64,000 nucleotides of DNA from Agarophyton chilense (GCA_030374765.1 JARGXX010000022.1:124001-188000); one strand, 5' to 3'. Positions 34,878 through 47,189 are shown, counted from the first letter of the stretch. Numbers and translations are program-made. Notes: a model not told the origin generated them from the letters alone.

Positions 34878-35496
34878 TCAATTGGCCGTCAAGGTAAGGT
34901 GCTTCAGAACCGTTTTTGGGTGATTCCGAATCGTTACGAGACCTGAAGACTGGAAATGGACTGATACAGCGATTTGGGTCATCGGGGGTTTCGTTATGGT
35001 CTTTGACAGGCGAATCTTATTGGACTTCGTGTTTTCAAAGAAGACCGCCCGTTTGCGGTTAGCTTCTGGCCCTGGGGTTGAACCAGTTACGGAGATGGAA
35101 GGCGCGCGGTAAAACGCGACATTCCTAAGGCCTGGATAAATGGCCTTGACGTATCGGTCGATAAAAGAAGTCCCTATGATTTCCTCAGCGCCCACTTGGG
35201 CACATACAAGGAACCACGTACAGACTTTGAACTGTCCGACCTGGAAGTAAAGCGGTACTATCACTTTTAATATCCATTGGTCTACGTGATGCATCGGTAG
35301 TCCTGTGGGTCTTCCTTGCCTGAATGAAGTCTTTCCACACCAGTGGGAGCGGCTTAGGATGGATAAAGTTGGGACCAGTGCCTGTGTCCAATACAGCCGT
35401 GGTCACTCCAGAGTTGTTGGAACGAAGTCCTACGGTTACTCTAACTTTATAGTTCTCTTTCCTGAGAATACAGACGGGGTCGTTACTGTGTTCCAA
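34878..35496 (-). pseudogene. gypsy-1 protease region
   Basis: AVLDTGTGPNFIHP near 35390 is the retropepsin active-site motif (DTG). The following region to 34878 is the conserved PR-RT spacer also found in gypsy-2. The part is split over two frames (35496-35185 and 35294-34878). Confidence 0.8.
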
Positions 35497-35842
35497 TTGT
35501 GGTTCATCCTAAGTGGTCCATTTTGGGTGCTTCGTATTGGGAGGTGAGGAGCTCTTTGGCTAATGACCGTTTAAATTGTTGAGACAGGGGCTTAAATAGG
35601 GAGGATTTGCCTCGAGTCGTCCCTCTAGGAGTTTTCCGATGGGGTTTCCGTTTCTTCCTGAGGATAGATTTATTCCACGGGGTCGTCCGGAGGATCTACA
35701 ATGGCGTGGACCTGTTCGGCTTTGATCGGAGTATCCAGAGGTGTGGCATAGCGTGAGCTTCCAGGGGTCCCTGTGTTTCGTTTCTGTGCCCTGTTATACA
35801 CTCCTTCGGATCTCCGCACCCGATAATTCTCTTCCCTTAGGG

Positions 35843-37814
35843 CTAGGAGGTTTTTATGTGCGTCTTCAGGTAGACACCTCGTATAGTCACAAGGTTGAGT
35901 ACTGAAAGGCGGAGAAAGCAAGCCCTTGGGGAGCGATCAAAAACGTCCTCGCGGAGCGGAAAGGGAGAATACTTGGGTGTGGGTGGTCCAGTGGTTGCTG
36001 TAGTTCCCTGGGAGGTATATGATGTGGACCCCGACGGAGGAGCTCTGAAATTGACCGCGAGGACGTCTCCCAAATCATCGTAATGGAGTGAACCATCCAT
36101 GTCCGACTCCGTGGAGCTAACCAAATTGGATTGGTTGGATTTACGCAATGGAGTTGCGTGTTTTCTGGTTATATCAGCGTTGTGTCTGGAGGTCCTGTAG
36201 GTTTTTCCCTTAACCCTCGGCGTAGGTAACGAGCCTTCGGAAGGAGTATTGCGGGTTTTCCGTGTGGTAATTGCGCACATGTGTCCGAATGGCAGGAAGC
36301 AATCCCGTGATGAAGTGACGTTTAAGCCGTCCTCCAGAGAACACGTTTCCAAATCGTTAAGCATTATTCCATAGGTCGTATGCGAAAGCCGATTTGGTCA
36401 GAGTGGAGCTCCGCCTAAAAAAAAGAATTACTTCCTGGTGGGCATCCATTATAACGTCATCCGTGGCGTAAGTTTCCCGAAGGTTTTGAACAACCTCAGG
36501 GTATGACCTGAGGAGCTCACGGTCTTGAGCATCCACGAGGTCAGTTGTGCCAGATATATTCGAAACCACTCGGTCACGCGCCTGTCCTGTAAGGAAGAAT
36601 TGGAAAAGGTACAGAGCGGCGCCCTCGTGGACATCGTTCTGATTGCAGGCCGTACGGAACGAACCGGGAAACCTAAGGCCACCAGTTGGATCGGAACCCG
36701 AGAACTTGTTTGTAATGGATAGTTGCACCCGTTTAGTCAATTTGGCGACTCTGCGAACCACTGAACCAGAATATTTCGTGAACCTGTCGGTCAGCCAATC
36801 TTTCAGTAGTCTAGAACCTTAAGGAAAAGTTCGTTGGTGGTTGTCAGTGGTCTGAGACCTTGAACGGCAGCCTCATCCACTTCCGAGTCGGTCGTTTCGG
36901 TTGAGGCAGATTCGAAATCACTCGTGTCCGAATGGCCTCTTCTTTTACTCCTTCTGTTCTTCTTTCTCCTGGGGTTGCTTCTTCTCTTTGCAGCGGAGTA
37001 GGGACCTAAAGGATCGATCTCTACATCAGATCCGATGGAGCCCTGAGGTCGCAGTACCTCATATAATCCGTCGGGTTGGGCAAGCGTCTCTCTTCTTGAT
37101 GCGGAGCTTCTCTTCTGCTACTAGCTTGTTCCAACCTTGGATTGTTTGTGGGCAATCTGTCTTTCAAGACGCAAAGCTCCTGTTCTGCTCCTAGATTGGC
37201 CCACCATTGGGGTTTCCTAATGGTATTTACGACGAGGGGCAGATAATGCCGCCACTCCTAGGGGTTCGGTAGGGGGTTTCAATATAGAGACCCGATAGTT
37301 AATTTGTGGTGGCGTGGTTCTAGGGACCAAATTTCCTGCCTGGCGGGTGACTGGTCTTTGAACGGTCCGTAGGTAGGAGTCTATAAATAATTCAGATTTG
37401 CGTGATGAGAGAATTCGTATGGTCAGCGAATGCGGTAGCGAGTCTAACTTTCATAATAGAATCCACATGGGCTGAGCAGAGCTAATGGAGACGGGGCAAA
37501 AGAAGGTCGTCAAGCCCTGCGGGCATGTTTACTCTCATTCCTTCGCTCTGGTGGGTTTCTCCTTGAGGTGTTCCTGGCCTAGAGGTGGCCCTGGTGAGGC
37601 GTTCTCGTAAATGCGCTGCCACCGTGGGTTCTTGACGAATCCTTTCAGGGTTATCCAAGGGGGTCAGTACTTCTTGCAGCTGGCTTCTCGTGCTCCTGCG
37701 GTCGCTAGCAGTATCAACCTGAGGCTCAGGCGACATCACCGGCAGTGTAATCGCACTTCGTACTGCCGTAGGAGTCCTATAGTCTGGTCGGTTTGGTGTG
37801 TTTCCTGCATCCAT
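35843..37814 (-). pseudogene. gypsy-1 Gag
   Basis: An N-terminal frame starts with ATG at 37814 (MDAGNTPNRPDYRTP). A capsid-like region at 36761-36357 has ITNKFSGSDPTGGLRFPGSF and ALYLFQFFLTGQARD. A C-terminal region follows at 36364-35843. The three pieces are in different frames. A Cys-rich patch near 35890-35930, read CFLRLSVL here and CFLCLSVTQPC in gypsy-2, is what remains of a zinc-knuckle-like site. Confidence 0.75.
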
Positions 37815-37916
37815 AATAACGGTTGCTTCTGTACTTTTGGTCTGTTGGAGATTTTAACAAAACGTCAGAATTTGGATAATTTTGCGCCGTAGTGGTCCGT
37901 TCAAGTTTTTAAAAGG

Positions 37917-37938
37917 GTTCTTAGTCGGGAAACCAAAA
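37917..37938 (-). promoter_or_regulatory. gypsy-1 primer-binding site
   Basis: On the - strand TTTTGGTTTCCCGACTAAG directly follows the LTR end (GCGTTACA). A TGG start just after the LTR is usual for a tRNA primer; the tRNA was not identified. Confidence 0.6.
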
Positions 37939-38383
37939 TGTAACGCAATAAAGGGTGGATCAGCGTATGGGTCTCGATCGGTGGTTGCGTGGTAGAGCGG
38001 GTTCTAAGGTTCGAACCATTGACGGCAGTCCTCCCAGAGTACTTGGTGCATTGGCCTGAAATTTACTGCATATTCCTACAGGTTGGAGCTACGGAAACGA
38101 TGGCTTGAAGACCAATTGGTGGAACTAATATACCAAAGGGGGTTATTTAATGTTTTAACGGTGCCTACCTTACTCTAAGGGAGAAGGGTCACTCAGGCCA
38201 AGAAAATAGTACTGGCGAGGCGCTGGGATATCCTTGGCACTGTAATGCTAATCTATTACTCTAATTAAAATAATTAATAATCTACATGACTCCATCTGAG
38301 GTCGACCCGTACACGTGTCACCTGCAGGATCCTTCGGAGCCCAGCAGCTTAAAGGGGTCAACCTTTATCATTGATCCTTCACA
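37939..38383 (-). mobile_element. gypsy-1 5' LTR
   Basis: A 445-bp sequence that on the - strand begins TGTGAAGGATC and ends GCGTTACA, matching the solo LTR at 24745-25190. The outer flank is CCGTC (38384-38388). The U5-side part carries the B-box-like GGTTCGAACCA near 38010. Confidence 0.85.
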
Positions 38384-39320
38384 CCGTCCAACCACGGCAA
38401 TGTGCGAGATACCGTTTTTTCAGACTCCTTCGTACTCCCTGCTTTAAGCTATTGTTTGCCGTTGTCCAGCGCAACGGTTTTCATTCGGCATCGGTTCGCG
38501 CCGACACAATCATAAATACCAAGGCCAGTGCACTCGATCCAATGAGGAAAACTCACGTGTGCATAGGAGACGAATCTCGAATGCTGGCGGTCATCGACAT
38601 ACAGCTACAACGAATTCTGAGACATGTAACCCTGCGCGGCGCTACAGGAGTTAAGGCTGCTCTATGGACCGCTTTCCCCCAAAATGCGGACGCAACGACA
38701 CAAGCGAGAGCGAAGTATCCAGCGAGTGGCCCTGCACGAAGCGACGCGATGCGAAACGCGGCAGTACCGACGGCAGTGATGGCGACTGCGAGTAGCAAGG
38801 CACGGCAAACGGCGTTACGGCAGCACGTAGAAGCATGAAGCCGTGGTTGAAACGGTACGGCGGGCGCGCGAGCGCCCAAGGCGCGACTTTTTTCGGACGA
38901 ACGTCGGAGGCAGACAAAACGCGGCGGCGGGCGACATGTGCTCCGTTTAAAACGTATGCGAAAAAGAGGCGGGGCGGGACGCGTAGCACATGGCGTTGCG
39001 ACCGGTGTGAGTGTTTGTGCGCGCTTGCCATTCGAATTGGACAGCGGCTCAAGTAAAGGACAAACTGTGCCGCACGAACCAACAAGGACTAAAGCCGAGT
39101 TGCAGAGCGTTCACGCGAGGCAGAGAGCCGCCGCCGCCATGTTACCAACACACTCTCAAACACGAAGATGGCTGTCTTGCGCGGAGCGCGCGAATGTGTT
39201 GCACTGCATCCACATTTCATTCCACTTTGCCTCAACCGTCGTCACCGTGATGCACATCCTGTCCATTACCATCCCTACTGAGACCCACATTCCATAACTT
39301 CCTTTTATTTCCACTGCCGA
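38384..39320. other. No recognisable gene (GC-rich)
   Basis: Overlapping frames occur on both strands (for example + 38371-38838 and - 39085-38651), all Ala/Arg-rich, without a domain. The long frames are what GC-rich sequence gives by chance. Confidence 0.4.
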
Positions 39321-39329
39321 CCCCAACTC

Positions 39330-40330
39330 CGCCTTCACAACCAACGTTATTTTACCACCACGAAAACACCATCTGCCGCCAACCAAGTGGCCGCAACTAA
39401 CCCCCGCACCAATTCCCCCTCCGCCACTGCCGCGACCTCGTCTGCAACCAACCCCCACACCTAATCCCCCTCCGCCATTGCCGCGACCCCGTTTGCAACT
39501 AACCCCCGCACCTAATCCCCCTCCGCCACCGCCGCGACCCCGTCCGCAACTAACACCCGCCTCACCTACCCCTTCACCACCGCTGCAACCACGTCCGTAA
39601 CTAACCCCCGCACCACCTTTCTCTCAACCACAGCCACAACCACTGTTGGATATCAGATGAGTGATTAGTGCTCTCACTGTAATTAGTGGAAATGTAGTAA
39701 GAGTCTGCCTTTTACACGTGTCCACATGCACTAGTTGTACTCCTGTGCAAAGTGTCCACGCTGTCTAGATCTTGTGTTGAACACATAGTACAGGCTGTAT
39801 GGAATGTTCTGGAAGAACAGACATGCTGTCTTGGGTATTACAGAAGGCCTGCAGTGCTTTGTTGGAAGAGGATCATGCATGGAGGCGGATTACACTTGAT
39901 ATGTGCTGGCACATTGAATTTGTCCACACGTCTATGTAATGGTGTGTTGTGCACTGTTGTACCTTGCTGTAGTATGTTGACGTGAATTTGGGTTAGGGTT
40001 TAATGTCATGTTTGAATATGATTGGTAGTATTGAATGTCCCCGGTTTATAGTCTAGGGTTTACGTGAGCTGGAGCTTAGATGGCTGTCACAGTTGAGTAG
40101 TATATAAGTCGAAGATCAACAACCTCCAAGTAAATTCTAGCCAGAGCTAGCAACCTTCCCTTTCAATCCTCAACCTTCCCATCTACCTCCATCAACCACG
40201 TCCGCAATTAAACCCCGCACCAGCTCCCCCTCCACCACCGCTGCAACCCCATCCGCAACTAACCCCAAACCCACTCCCCCTCAACCACCGCCGAAACCCC
40301 GTTCGCAACGAACTCCCGCCCCAACTTCCA
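39330..40330. repeat. CCN-rich minisatellite, split by a solo LTR
   Basis: Units of roughly 50-60 bases built on CCGCAACTAACCCCCGCACC and CTCCGCCACCGCCGCGACC. They occupy 39330-39643 and resume at 40195-40330 on the far side of the LTR, with the same unit sequence. Confidence 0.85.
39644..40194 (+). mobile_element. Solo LTR (TGTTGG-type Copia family) with ACCAC target duplication
   Basis: A 551-bp sequence starting TGTTGGATATCAG and ending CTACCTCCATCA, flanked by ACCAC on both sides (39639-39643 and 40195-40199). A TATATAAGTCG promoter lies near 40100. It is related to the fragment at 6061-6392, the copia-2 3' LTR and, more distantly, the X-family LTRs. It is the best-defined LTR of this family in the window. 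Confidence 0.92.
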
Positions 40331-40469
40331 CTTAAGCACTGTTCCCACCACAACTCTCACTACGAACCCTCCTACGAACCCCCACTCCAACTAGCCCGCC
40401 TTCACCAACGCCCAGCCTATCATCGCTTCCACTACACCCCTCACAGCAGACCCCCTGAGCGCCCGCACC

Positions 40470-40645
40470 CCGACCGCCCGCACCACCGCCCCCCTTACCA
40501 CCACCACCCTCACCACCACTTCCCTTACCACCACCCCCCTCACTACCACCCCCCCGACTGCCGCCCGAACGACTACTGCCCGAACGACTACTGCCCGAAC
40601 GACCATCGCCCGAACGACCATCGCCCGAACGACCATCGTCCTCAT
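40470..40645. repeat. Short-period tandem repeats (CCACCN and 15-bp units)
   Basis: A CCACCACC-rich stretch is followed by about five 15-bp units of the form GCCCGAACGAC(C/T)A(C/T). The long - strand frames over it are Gly/Ser/Arg or Val/Arg repeats without meaning as proteins. Confidence 0.85.
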
Positions 40646-41169
40646 ATTTTCCTCGTCCCCCTCCCTGCAACCATGGCACGTACCAACCCACGCGTATTTA
40701 ACAACGCCCACATAAAACACTACCAATCGGAACCGCCACCATCACTACCACCAACAACACCACCACATCCCAGGCCATCCAAACAACTTTCGCCTTCGCA
40801 CAGCCCAATGTTGCATTTGCGGCCTCACCTTTACTTTAGACAAGTTACAAATTCACGTTCGAACTGATCGCTCCAACGCCAATGGCAGTGGTAAAAAGTT
40901 CGCCACCCGCACTCCGTTTTTTCATCGACCTACTGCATCGGCGCCCGCCCCGCCACCTTCAGGTCCAATTTCCTCCAAGTCTGCCGTCGTCATGAGACGC
41001 TACCCGTGCGAGGTTAGTGGCCACTTTTTTTCCACCACCAGAATTCGTAACCAACAAGTCAGAGACATCCATCAAAAGATACAGATTCATGAATGTCGCA
41101 AGTGTAAAACCAGATTTACCAAACACAGCAGTCTCTTCTAGATCGGAGAGAGTTATTGAAGGCGTTTTA

Positions 41170-43560
41170 TCACATGGGTACAACACAAATGATTAAGAAT
41201 CTGTGCATACCCATGTGTATCGCGGTCGACAAAATGGGACCCACCCTGAATTTTCTGGATGATGAAGACTCTTTTGGAAGCGAAAACAAAAGCGCCTCTG
41301 TATCAAAAGACAAACCAGATGGCCCCGAAAACTACAAGCTCTCGAAGGATGCAGAGGCAGCTGCCATGATCATCGCCAACGAAACTGGTCAGAACCGACC
41401 TGATGTGCTTCAGTTATGATCTTTAACTCCGAAGAGATGAACGAGGCACTCTCGCCTTTTCTAAGACGCTCGTCTTAGAAACTGCAAGTGAGTGAAGTTT
41501 CCGTTCCCACTAAGCTCTATAATAGTGAAACCAAGCGGTTGTTGTCCGTGAAGGCGACATTGGAGTTGCATTTCCACATCATTAATCGTCATTGGCATGT
41601 AGAGATGGATTGCATGAATAAAGTAGACATGGAGCTTTGAAGAATTAGAGGAAACTTGGAACAATTGCCAAAAGAACGCGAGGTTATGCTACGAAGGAAA
41701 TCGCGGATACAAGAAGATTCAACATCGAACAAGGCGAAGTTTTTTCTTTTCCCAAACTCTGGGACAGATTCAAAAGGAACAGTAACAGCATTCACCCAAG
41801 AATGCGTGTTACCAAAATGCAAACTGGCTATTCTGGACGAAGTATTCTGTGCTCGATTTGCTGATATGCTTTTAGAGTTGGCCATTCCGACCATGGGTTA
41901 CACTGAATACTTTGAGATATTTCTGCATTTCTTTCCTGTTGTCTTGCGTGATAGCTCTGAGAAGGAGGCTCTGAGCCTCTCTGTTCTTGTCAGAGAAGTT
42001 TAAGGCATGATGAAAAGATGAAGAAATACTCGAAAACTTTTCGAAACAGAAGCGACTGACAAGAAACTCAATGGCATCCAAGAATCTAAAAATGGGAAGA
42101 TCAAGAAACTGATGCGACACGGACTGTTTTGTCAATGACTGTTTGATATTCATGACATGTTGACAAACGGACTCTTTGATGTTCTCGAAAGTATTGAGTA
42201 TCATCACCAGCGGAACTTTCTGTAATTATTGGCGAGCTTCGTCGTCGTATGCTCAAAAGTGATTGAAAATGCTGCAAATACTTACGCGCAAATCAAAGAG
42301 CTATCGCATTCGAACCTTGAAGACTTGACCTTAGTTTTCAATGGAGTTTCAGCGAGGCTTCAGGTCGGTAAAGCAAAGCTGCGACCGAAGCATATTTTCA
42401 TTTTACAGTCATCCGCTGCCGCGTCAGATTTCATGAATAGATAGTCTCTCGTACCCACTAGAAAAGGAAAAGCAGTTGAGAGCGGTACCGGTGAAGCTCA
42501 AATTCGCAACAACTCAGGAAACCCATCGGTCAATCTCGCTAATGGGTAACGCAAAGAAGCAGGAGAAAATGCGTCAAGGTGGGAACCACCTACCAGTAAT
42601 AGCATTGTTGCCAAGCATGGACCAGTGAAGGCAAAACAGTTCGTACCAGATCAACACACAAAGAAAAAGACAGATGGGACGAGCTCTAGCAGCGGGAAGA
42701 CAAGTCAGGAAGAAGATACGATCGGGAACGCAGATGCTGCAAAGCACGGTGAAGCAGAAGTCCCACCACCAGAGAAGAGGTTAAGAACTCCAGAGAGAAT
42801 GCCACAGACATCGTATAGCACAAACATTGAAAGACAGAACGATGGGACACAGTAGGCAACCAGATATACCAATAGCGATGGACAAACTGCGCCAAACAGG
42901 TCATGTGCAAGACGAAGCGGGGGAAACAGCAGTTCGCCTTCAAACCGCGGTGTATCTGGCGATAAACCATGCAACAGTTCGGACTATAGTTACAGATGTG
43001 ATTGGAATGGCCCTCCTATTTACAGGTATGAAAACAATGGAAGAGCAATGGGACCGGGCAATGGACGGGAAAATAGCAATTGGCCACACCAGGATGGGCC
43101 ATGAAAAAGCGGGGATTGAAATGCCCGAACTGTCCCGTGGAAGTTCTGGAAGCTGAAGACTTCTGCTACCAAAGCGTGTTCTCGAAGATGATGAGATCTG
43201 GTCTGAAAAATGAGCAGAGACGTGACATGGATGGCGACAAACGCGAATATGGGAAACCGAACAATGCTGCCGACCAAAATGATCTTGCGAACAAAGAAAT
43301 TCACCCCCCAACAAATGTAAGGACTAGGGATATTAATAGCCTGGACAGACAAGGACAATAGCGTAGGACTTTTCTGCGAACTGATTACGAAGGGGTTTGT
43401 TGGAGGTACCGCATGGGCCCATACGATAATGGAAACGGTAAAAATGTACGCGGCGGTTTTGGAGATTATAATTGCAGACCCGATGGACGGCCGGACGAGG
43501 GAAAGAGACCTGGTGAGCATGAGCGCGACAGCGGGCCTGGCGTTTTCGTTTCATTGTGAT
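41170..43560 (+). pseudogene. THOC2-like: THOC2-like gene (TREX complex), degenerate
   Basis: THOC2 is the scaffold of the THO/TREX complex that couples transcription to mRNA export. The clearest match is 41656-42003: a coiled-coil piece (LEQLPKEREVMLRRKSRIQE), then FTQECVLPKCKLAILDEVFC and ARFADMLLELAIPTMGYTEY, as in the Tho2 domain. After a stop, HDEKMKKYSKTFRNRS and later LFDVLESIEYHHQRNFL with ANTYAQIKELSHSNLEDLTL follow the family order (42010-42440). The C-terminal region (42620-43530) is charged, then Gly/Asn/Arg-rich (GPYDNGNGKNVRGGFGDYNC), as in many THOC2 tails. Stops and frame changes break it at least five times, too often for normal introns. I call it a pseudogene; short unrecognised introns are the alternative. 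Confidence 0.6.
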
Positions 43561-43929
43561 ATAATCGTGCGTTTGATGTATCTCAGGGTGCTTGGGATCG
43601 GTTGGGGTTGGTGTTGACGGTGTCGGTGTTGGTTGTTGTTTTACTATGTGGAGAACCTTGGTACTTATATGGTGGAAGATGCGAGACTGAAGTGAAGAAA
43701 TTACTAACTTTTGCGTGTCATTGTATGCTTTGCGTTTGCAAATTTTATCACGGACAATGGTTTTGGTTGGATGTGGTGTGGACAGTACGGGTTTTGGTTA
43801 TTGTGTGATTGTGTTCTGACGCTTGGTACGTATGTATTCAAATATTCTAGGTTTAACTGAGAAGAGTACTGACATATGTGTTACTGTTTCTTATTTGGAT
43901 ATGCGACTCTACAAGATATGTTGCGTTTT
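43561..43929. other. No recognisable gene
   Basis: GT-rich sequence between the THOC2-like tail and transposon copy B. Only short frames. Confidence 0.4.
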
Positions 43930-45435
43930 AGGTTATCTGCGGAAAGGAACCATGTCATCACGTTCTCGTCCCTTCTTTTCTACTTTTCTATGAAGAGGGC
44001 TGATAAATGACACACCCATTACCTTCAAATAGTGGTGGGCGGCATGGTGTACCCATGGCGCGTTTATCGTTTCGGGGGGAGTACCTCCAAGAACTAAACG
44101 AATGCGAGTCCGGGGAGGTGTTGGGGGTGTTTGTTGATGAAAATCGAATGATAAAGTTGAGTTTGCACACCCATATGGTGAGGGAAGAGGTGGGAGAGGT
44201 TTTCCGGGGACGATGAAGTGTGAGAAATTTGGAGACTTGAAGGGTCTCAAGGAGGGAGCTGCAGAGATGCGTTGAATGAATAGGATGGGGGGACTATTGA
44301 GTGCGATTTACTGTTGTGCCGGGCGGTAATTCTCCAATATTAGGGTGTATCGACCGACGATGTACGCGGACTTGACGACGGTGAGATGGAGGAAACGGAT
44401 GTCGGGGTGGTGCTCGTGGAGGGAAATTGTTTCGAAGGAAAAGGTGGTGAAGGAGGAATTTGCAGTGGTTCCTATTTGTGAGAGGGTGGAAAAGGTGTCT
44501 GGAGAGAGGAGGTCTTTGGATGAAGATGGGTTGGAGAGCGGGTTGAGGCGGAGGAGCCTGTGTGCGGTGATGAGGTCTGAGAGTGGTATATTTCTGCCGT
44601 CACGGACAGGGTCGGGCTGACGAGGTGTGAGCAGAGTTTTGGAGGAGGAGAAGCAGAGGGAAGGGTGAAAGTGGATACGGTTTCGGTGCTGGAATGCGTG
44701 CGACCGGTCGATTGCACGGATGGTTTGGGTGTAAGATATGGACCCTCGCTTGGAGGTGTGGTAATAATGGGTTTTGAAGAGGGTGTTAGCGTGTTCGAAG
44801 AGGCCAGCATCGTTGAAGTGGAGGCTTCTGTATCTTCAATTGTCTTCAAGAATGTAATCGAGGAGGTGGAACTTGAGGGTGCCGAGGTTGGGGGTTTGGT
44901 AAAGGCCGAGGGTGGTGACGGCCGCGAGTTTGAAGGAGCAAATGTGCTTCTAAAGTGTTTCAAGTGTACCTTCTATCCATTCTGGGACGCTGTCTTAGCG
45001 CATGGCCATGAGGGGGAGGTCGGTGTACTTGGTGAAGACGGTGGTGATAGGGGCGGTATGTACTTCGCTGCAGCATCTATCGAAGAAAGTGCCGACAAAG
45101 GGGAAGAAAGTTTCGAGAGGGCGGTGGTCTGCCAGGTTTCTATTCCGATTTCTAATGCCAGGCGTCAATTTCTATTACGCGAACATCAGTGAGAGTAGCG
45201 AAATTTTGAAATACAAGCGCAATGTTTTAGTATGCACACCTGATTTGGGCTCGTACAAACTTAGGGTTCTCCACTTTTTTGCTAGTTCCATTTTTCTAAA
45301 AACTAGCAACTTTGAATGAGTGAAGTTATTTTAAGAAAATATAGAACTGCAAAAATGAAAAAAAGTCATGGGTTTTCTATCCATTCTAATTCGTCCGTTC
45401 TTGAAGCCCATACTAGCATTCCGAGAACACAGACG
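43930..45435 (-). mobile_element. Plavaka-like DNA transposon copy B, 5' terminus in gypsy-2 gag
   Basis: On the - strand, degraded transposase sequence is homologous to copy A: GTLKFHLLDYILED then HFNDAGLFEHANTLFKTHYY (about 44870-44760), and SLRPFKSPNFSHFIVPGKPL near 44240. It contains stops and shifts. The 23-bp terminus CTAGCATTCCGAGAACACAG-ACG is at 45413-45435, with subterminal CTAGTTTT motifs at 45280-45310. Immediately to the right, gypsy-2 gag resumes (AGCAGAAGAGAAGC), matching gypsy-1. This junction fixes the outer edge of the transposon. The opposite terminus was not found; the left edge given is the last recognisable transposase sequence. Confidence 0.75.
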
Positions 45436-47003
45436 GAGCAGAAGAGAAGCTTGGAGTCTAGATGAGAGACAGGTTGCCCATCAGGATAATCCAAGGGTGG
45501 AACAAGCAAGGAGCAGAAGAGAATCTCCGCGTGTAGAAGAGAGACCGCTTGCCTCACCCAACGTATTATATGAGATACAGCGACCTCAGAGCTCCATCAG
45601 ATCTAATAGACAGATCGATCCTTTAAGTTTCTATTCGGATGGGAAGAAAAAAGCAACCGCTGGAGAAAGAGGAACAGAAGGAGTAAAAGAAGAGACCATT
45701 CGAACACGAGTGATTCCGAATCGGCCTCGACCGAAAGGACCGACTAGGAGGTGGACGAGGCTGTAGTTCGAGGCCTCAGATCACGGGTAACCACAAATGA
45801 ACTTTTCCGTAAGGTTCTAGACTTCCGGGACTACCGGATGGGCGACAGTTCCGCGAAATATTCTGGTTCAGTGGCTCTCAGAGTCGCCACATGTGCCAAA
45901 CGGATGCAAATAACCATTACGAACAAGTTCTCGGATTCCAATCCCATTGCTGTTTTTCGGTTTCTAAGCTTGTTCCGTACGACCTGCGATCAGAACGGTG
46001 TCCAAGAGGGCGCCGCACTGTACCTTTTGCAATTCTTCTTCACAGGCCGGCACGTGACCGAGTGGTTTCGAAGATATCTGGCACAACTGACCTCGGGGAT
46101 GCTCAAGACCGTGAGCTCCTCAGGTCATACCCTGAGGTTGTTCAAAACCTTCGGGAAACTTACGCCACGGATGACGTTATAATGGATGCCCACCAGGATG
46201 TAATATTTTTTAGGCGGAGCTCCACCCTGACCGAATCGGCTTTCGCAGACGACATATGCAATGAAGCTTAACGATTTGAAAACGTGTTCTCTGGAGGACG
46301 GCTTAAACGTCACTTCATCACGGGATTGCTTCCTGCCATTCGGACACATGTGCGCAATTACCACACGGAAAACCCGCAATACTCCTTCCGAAAGCCCGTT
46401 ACCTACTCCGAGGGTTACGGAAAACCCTCCAGGACCTCCAGACACAGCGCTGATATAACCAGAAAACACGCAACTCCATTGCGTAAACCCAACCAATCCA
46501 ATTTGGTTAGCTCCACGGAGTCGGACATGGATGGTTCACATCATTACGATGATTCGGGAGACGTCCTCGCGGTCAATTTCAGAGCTCCTCCGTCGGGGTC
46601 CACATCATATACCTCCGAGGGAACTACAGCGACCACTGGACCACCCACACCCAAGTATTCTCCCTTTCCGCCCCGCAAGAACGTTTTTGATCGCTCCCCA
46701 AGGGCTTGCTTTCTCTGCCTTTCAGTGACCCAACCTTGTGACTTTACGAGGTTTCCACCTGAAGACGCACGTAAAAACCTCCTAGCCCTAAGGGAAGAAA
46801 ATTATCGGGTGCGGAGATCCGAAGAAGTGTATAACAGGGCACAGAAACGAACCACAGGGACCCCTGGAAGCTCACGCTATGCCACGACTCTGAGTACTCC
46901 GATCAAAGCCGCACAGGTCCACGCCATTGTAGATCCTCCGGACGACCGTGTGGAAGAAATCTATCCTCAGGAAGAAACGGAAAAGCCATTGGAAAACTCC
47001 TAG
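45436..47003 (+). pseudogene. gypsy-2 Gag
   Basis: An Arg/Glu-rich N-terminal part (VEQARSRRESPRVEERPL), a capsid-like part (ITNKFSDSNPIAVFRFLSLF, then ALYLLQFFFTG) and a C-terminal part read in frame 46284-47003 (RLKRHFITGLLPAIRTHVRN). The C-terminal part keeps CFLCLSVTQPC, a partial zinc-knuckle-like pattern. Frameshifts lie near 45770, 46060 and 46280. Confidence 0.8.
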
Positions 47004-47189
47004 AAAGACGACTCGAGGCAAATCCTCCCTATTGAAGCCCCTATCTCAATCATTTAGATGGTCATGAGCCAAAGAGCTCCTCACCTCCCAATACGAACCA
47101 CCCGCAATGGACCACTTAGGAATAACCACAATTGGAACACAGTAACGACCCCGTCTGTATCCTCAGGAAAGAGAACTATAGAGTTTGAG

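Larger units (their letters stand above)
33757..38383 (-). mobile_element. gypsy-1: Gypsy chromovirus with 5' LTR, 3' end lost
   Basis: In order on the - strand: 5' LTR 38383-37939, primer-binding site, gag, protease, RT. It breaks off in the RT connection domain at the LTR at 33756, so RNase H, integrase and 3' LTR are missing. It is the same family as gypsy-2 (45.4-51.3 kb, + strand), with which it forms a large inverted repeat. It has more frameshifts in gag than in RT. Confidence 0.9.

Noticed and set aside
38371..39085. Ala/Arg-rich frames on both strands
   Set aside because: Long frames on both strands at high GC with no motif; probably chance.
40332..40726. Gly/Ser/Arg- and Val/Arg-repeat frames
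   Set aside because: Direct translation of 15-bp and CCN tandem repeats.
41872..42207. 111-codon - strand frame opposite the THOC2-like gene
   Set aside because: The + strand shows a colinear THO2 match here; the - frame has no support.
44665..45192. 175-codon + strand frame (Glu/Val/Gly-rich)
   Set aside because: It is the antisense shadow of the decayed Plavaka-like transposase of copy B.
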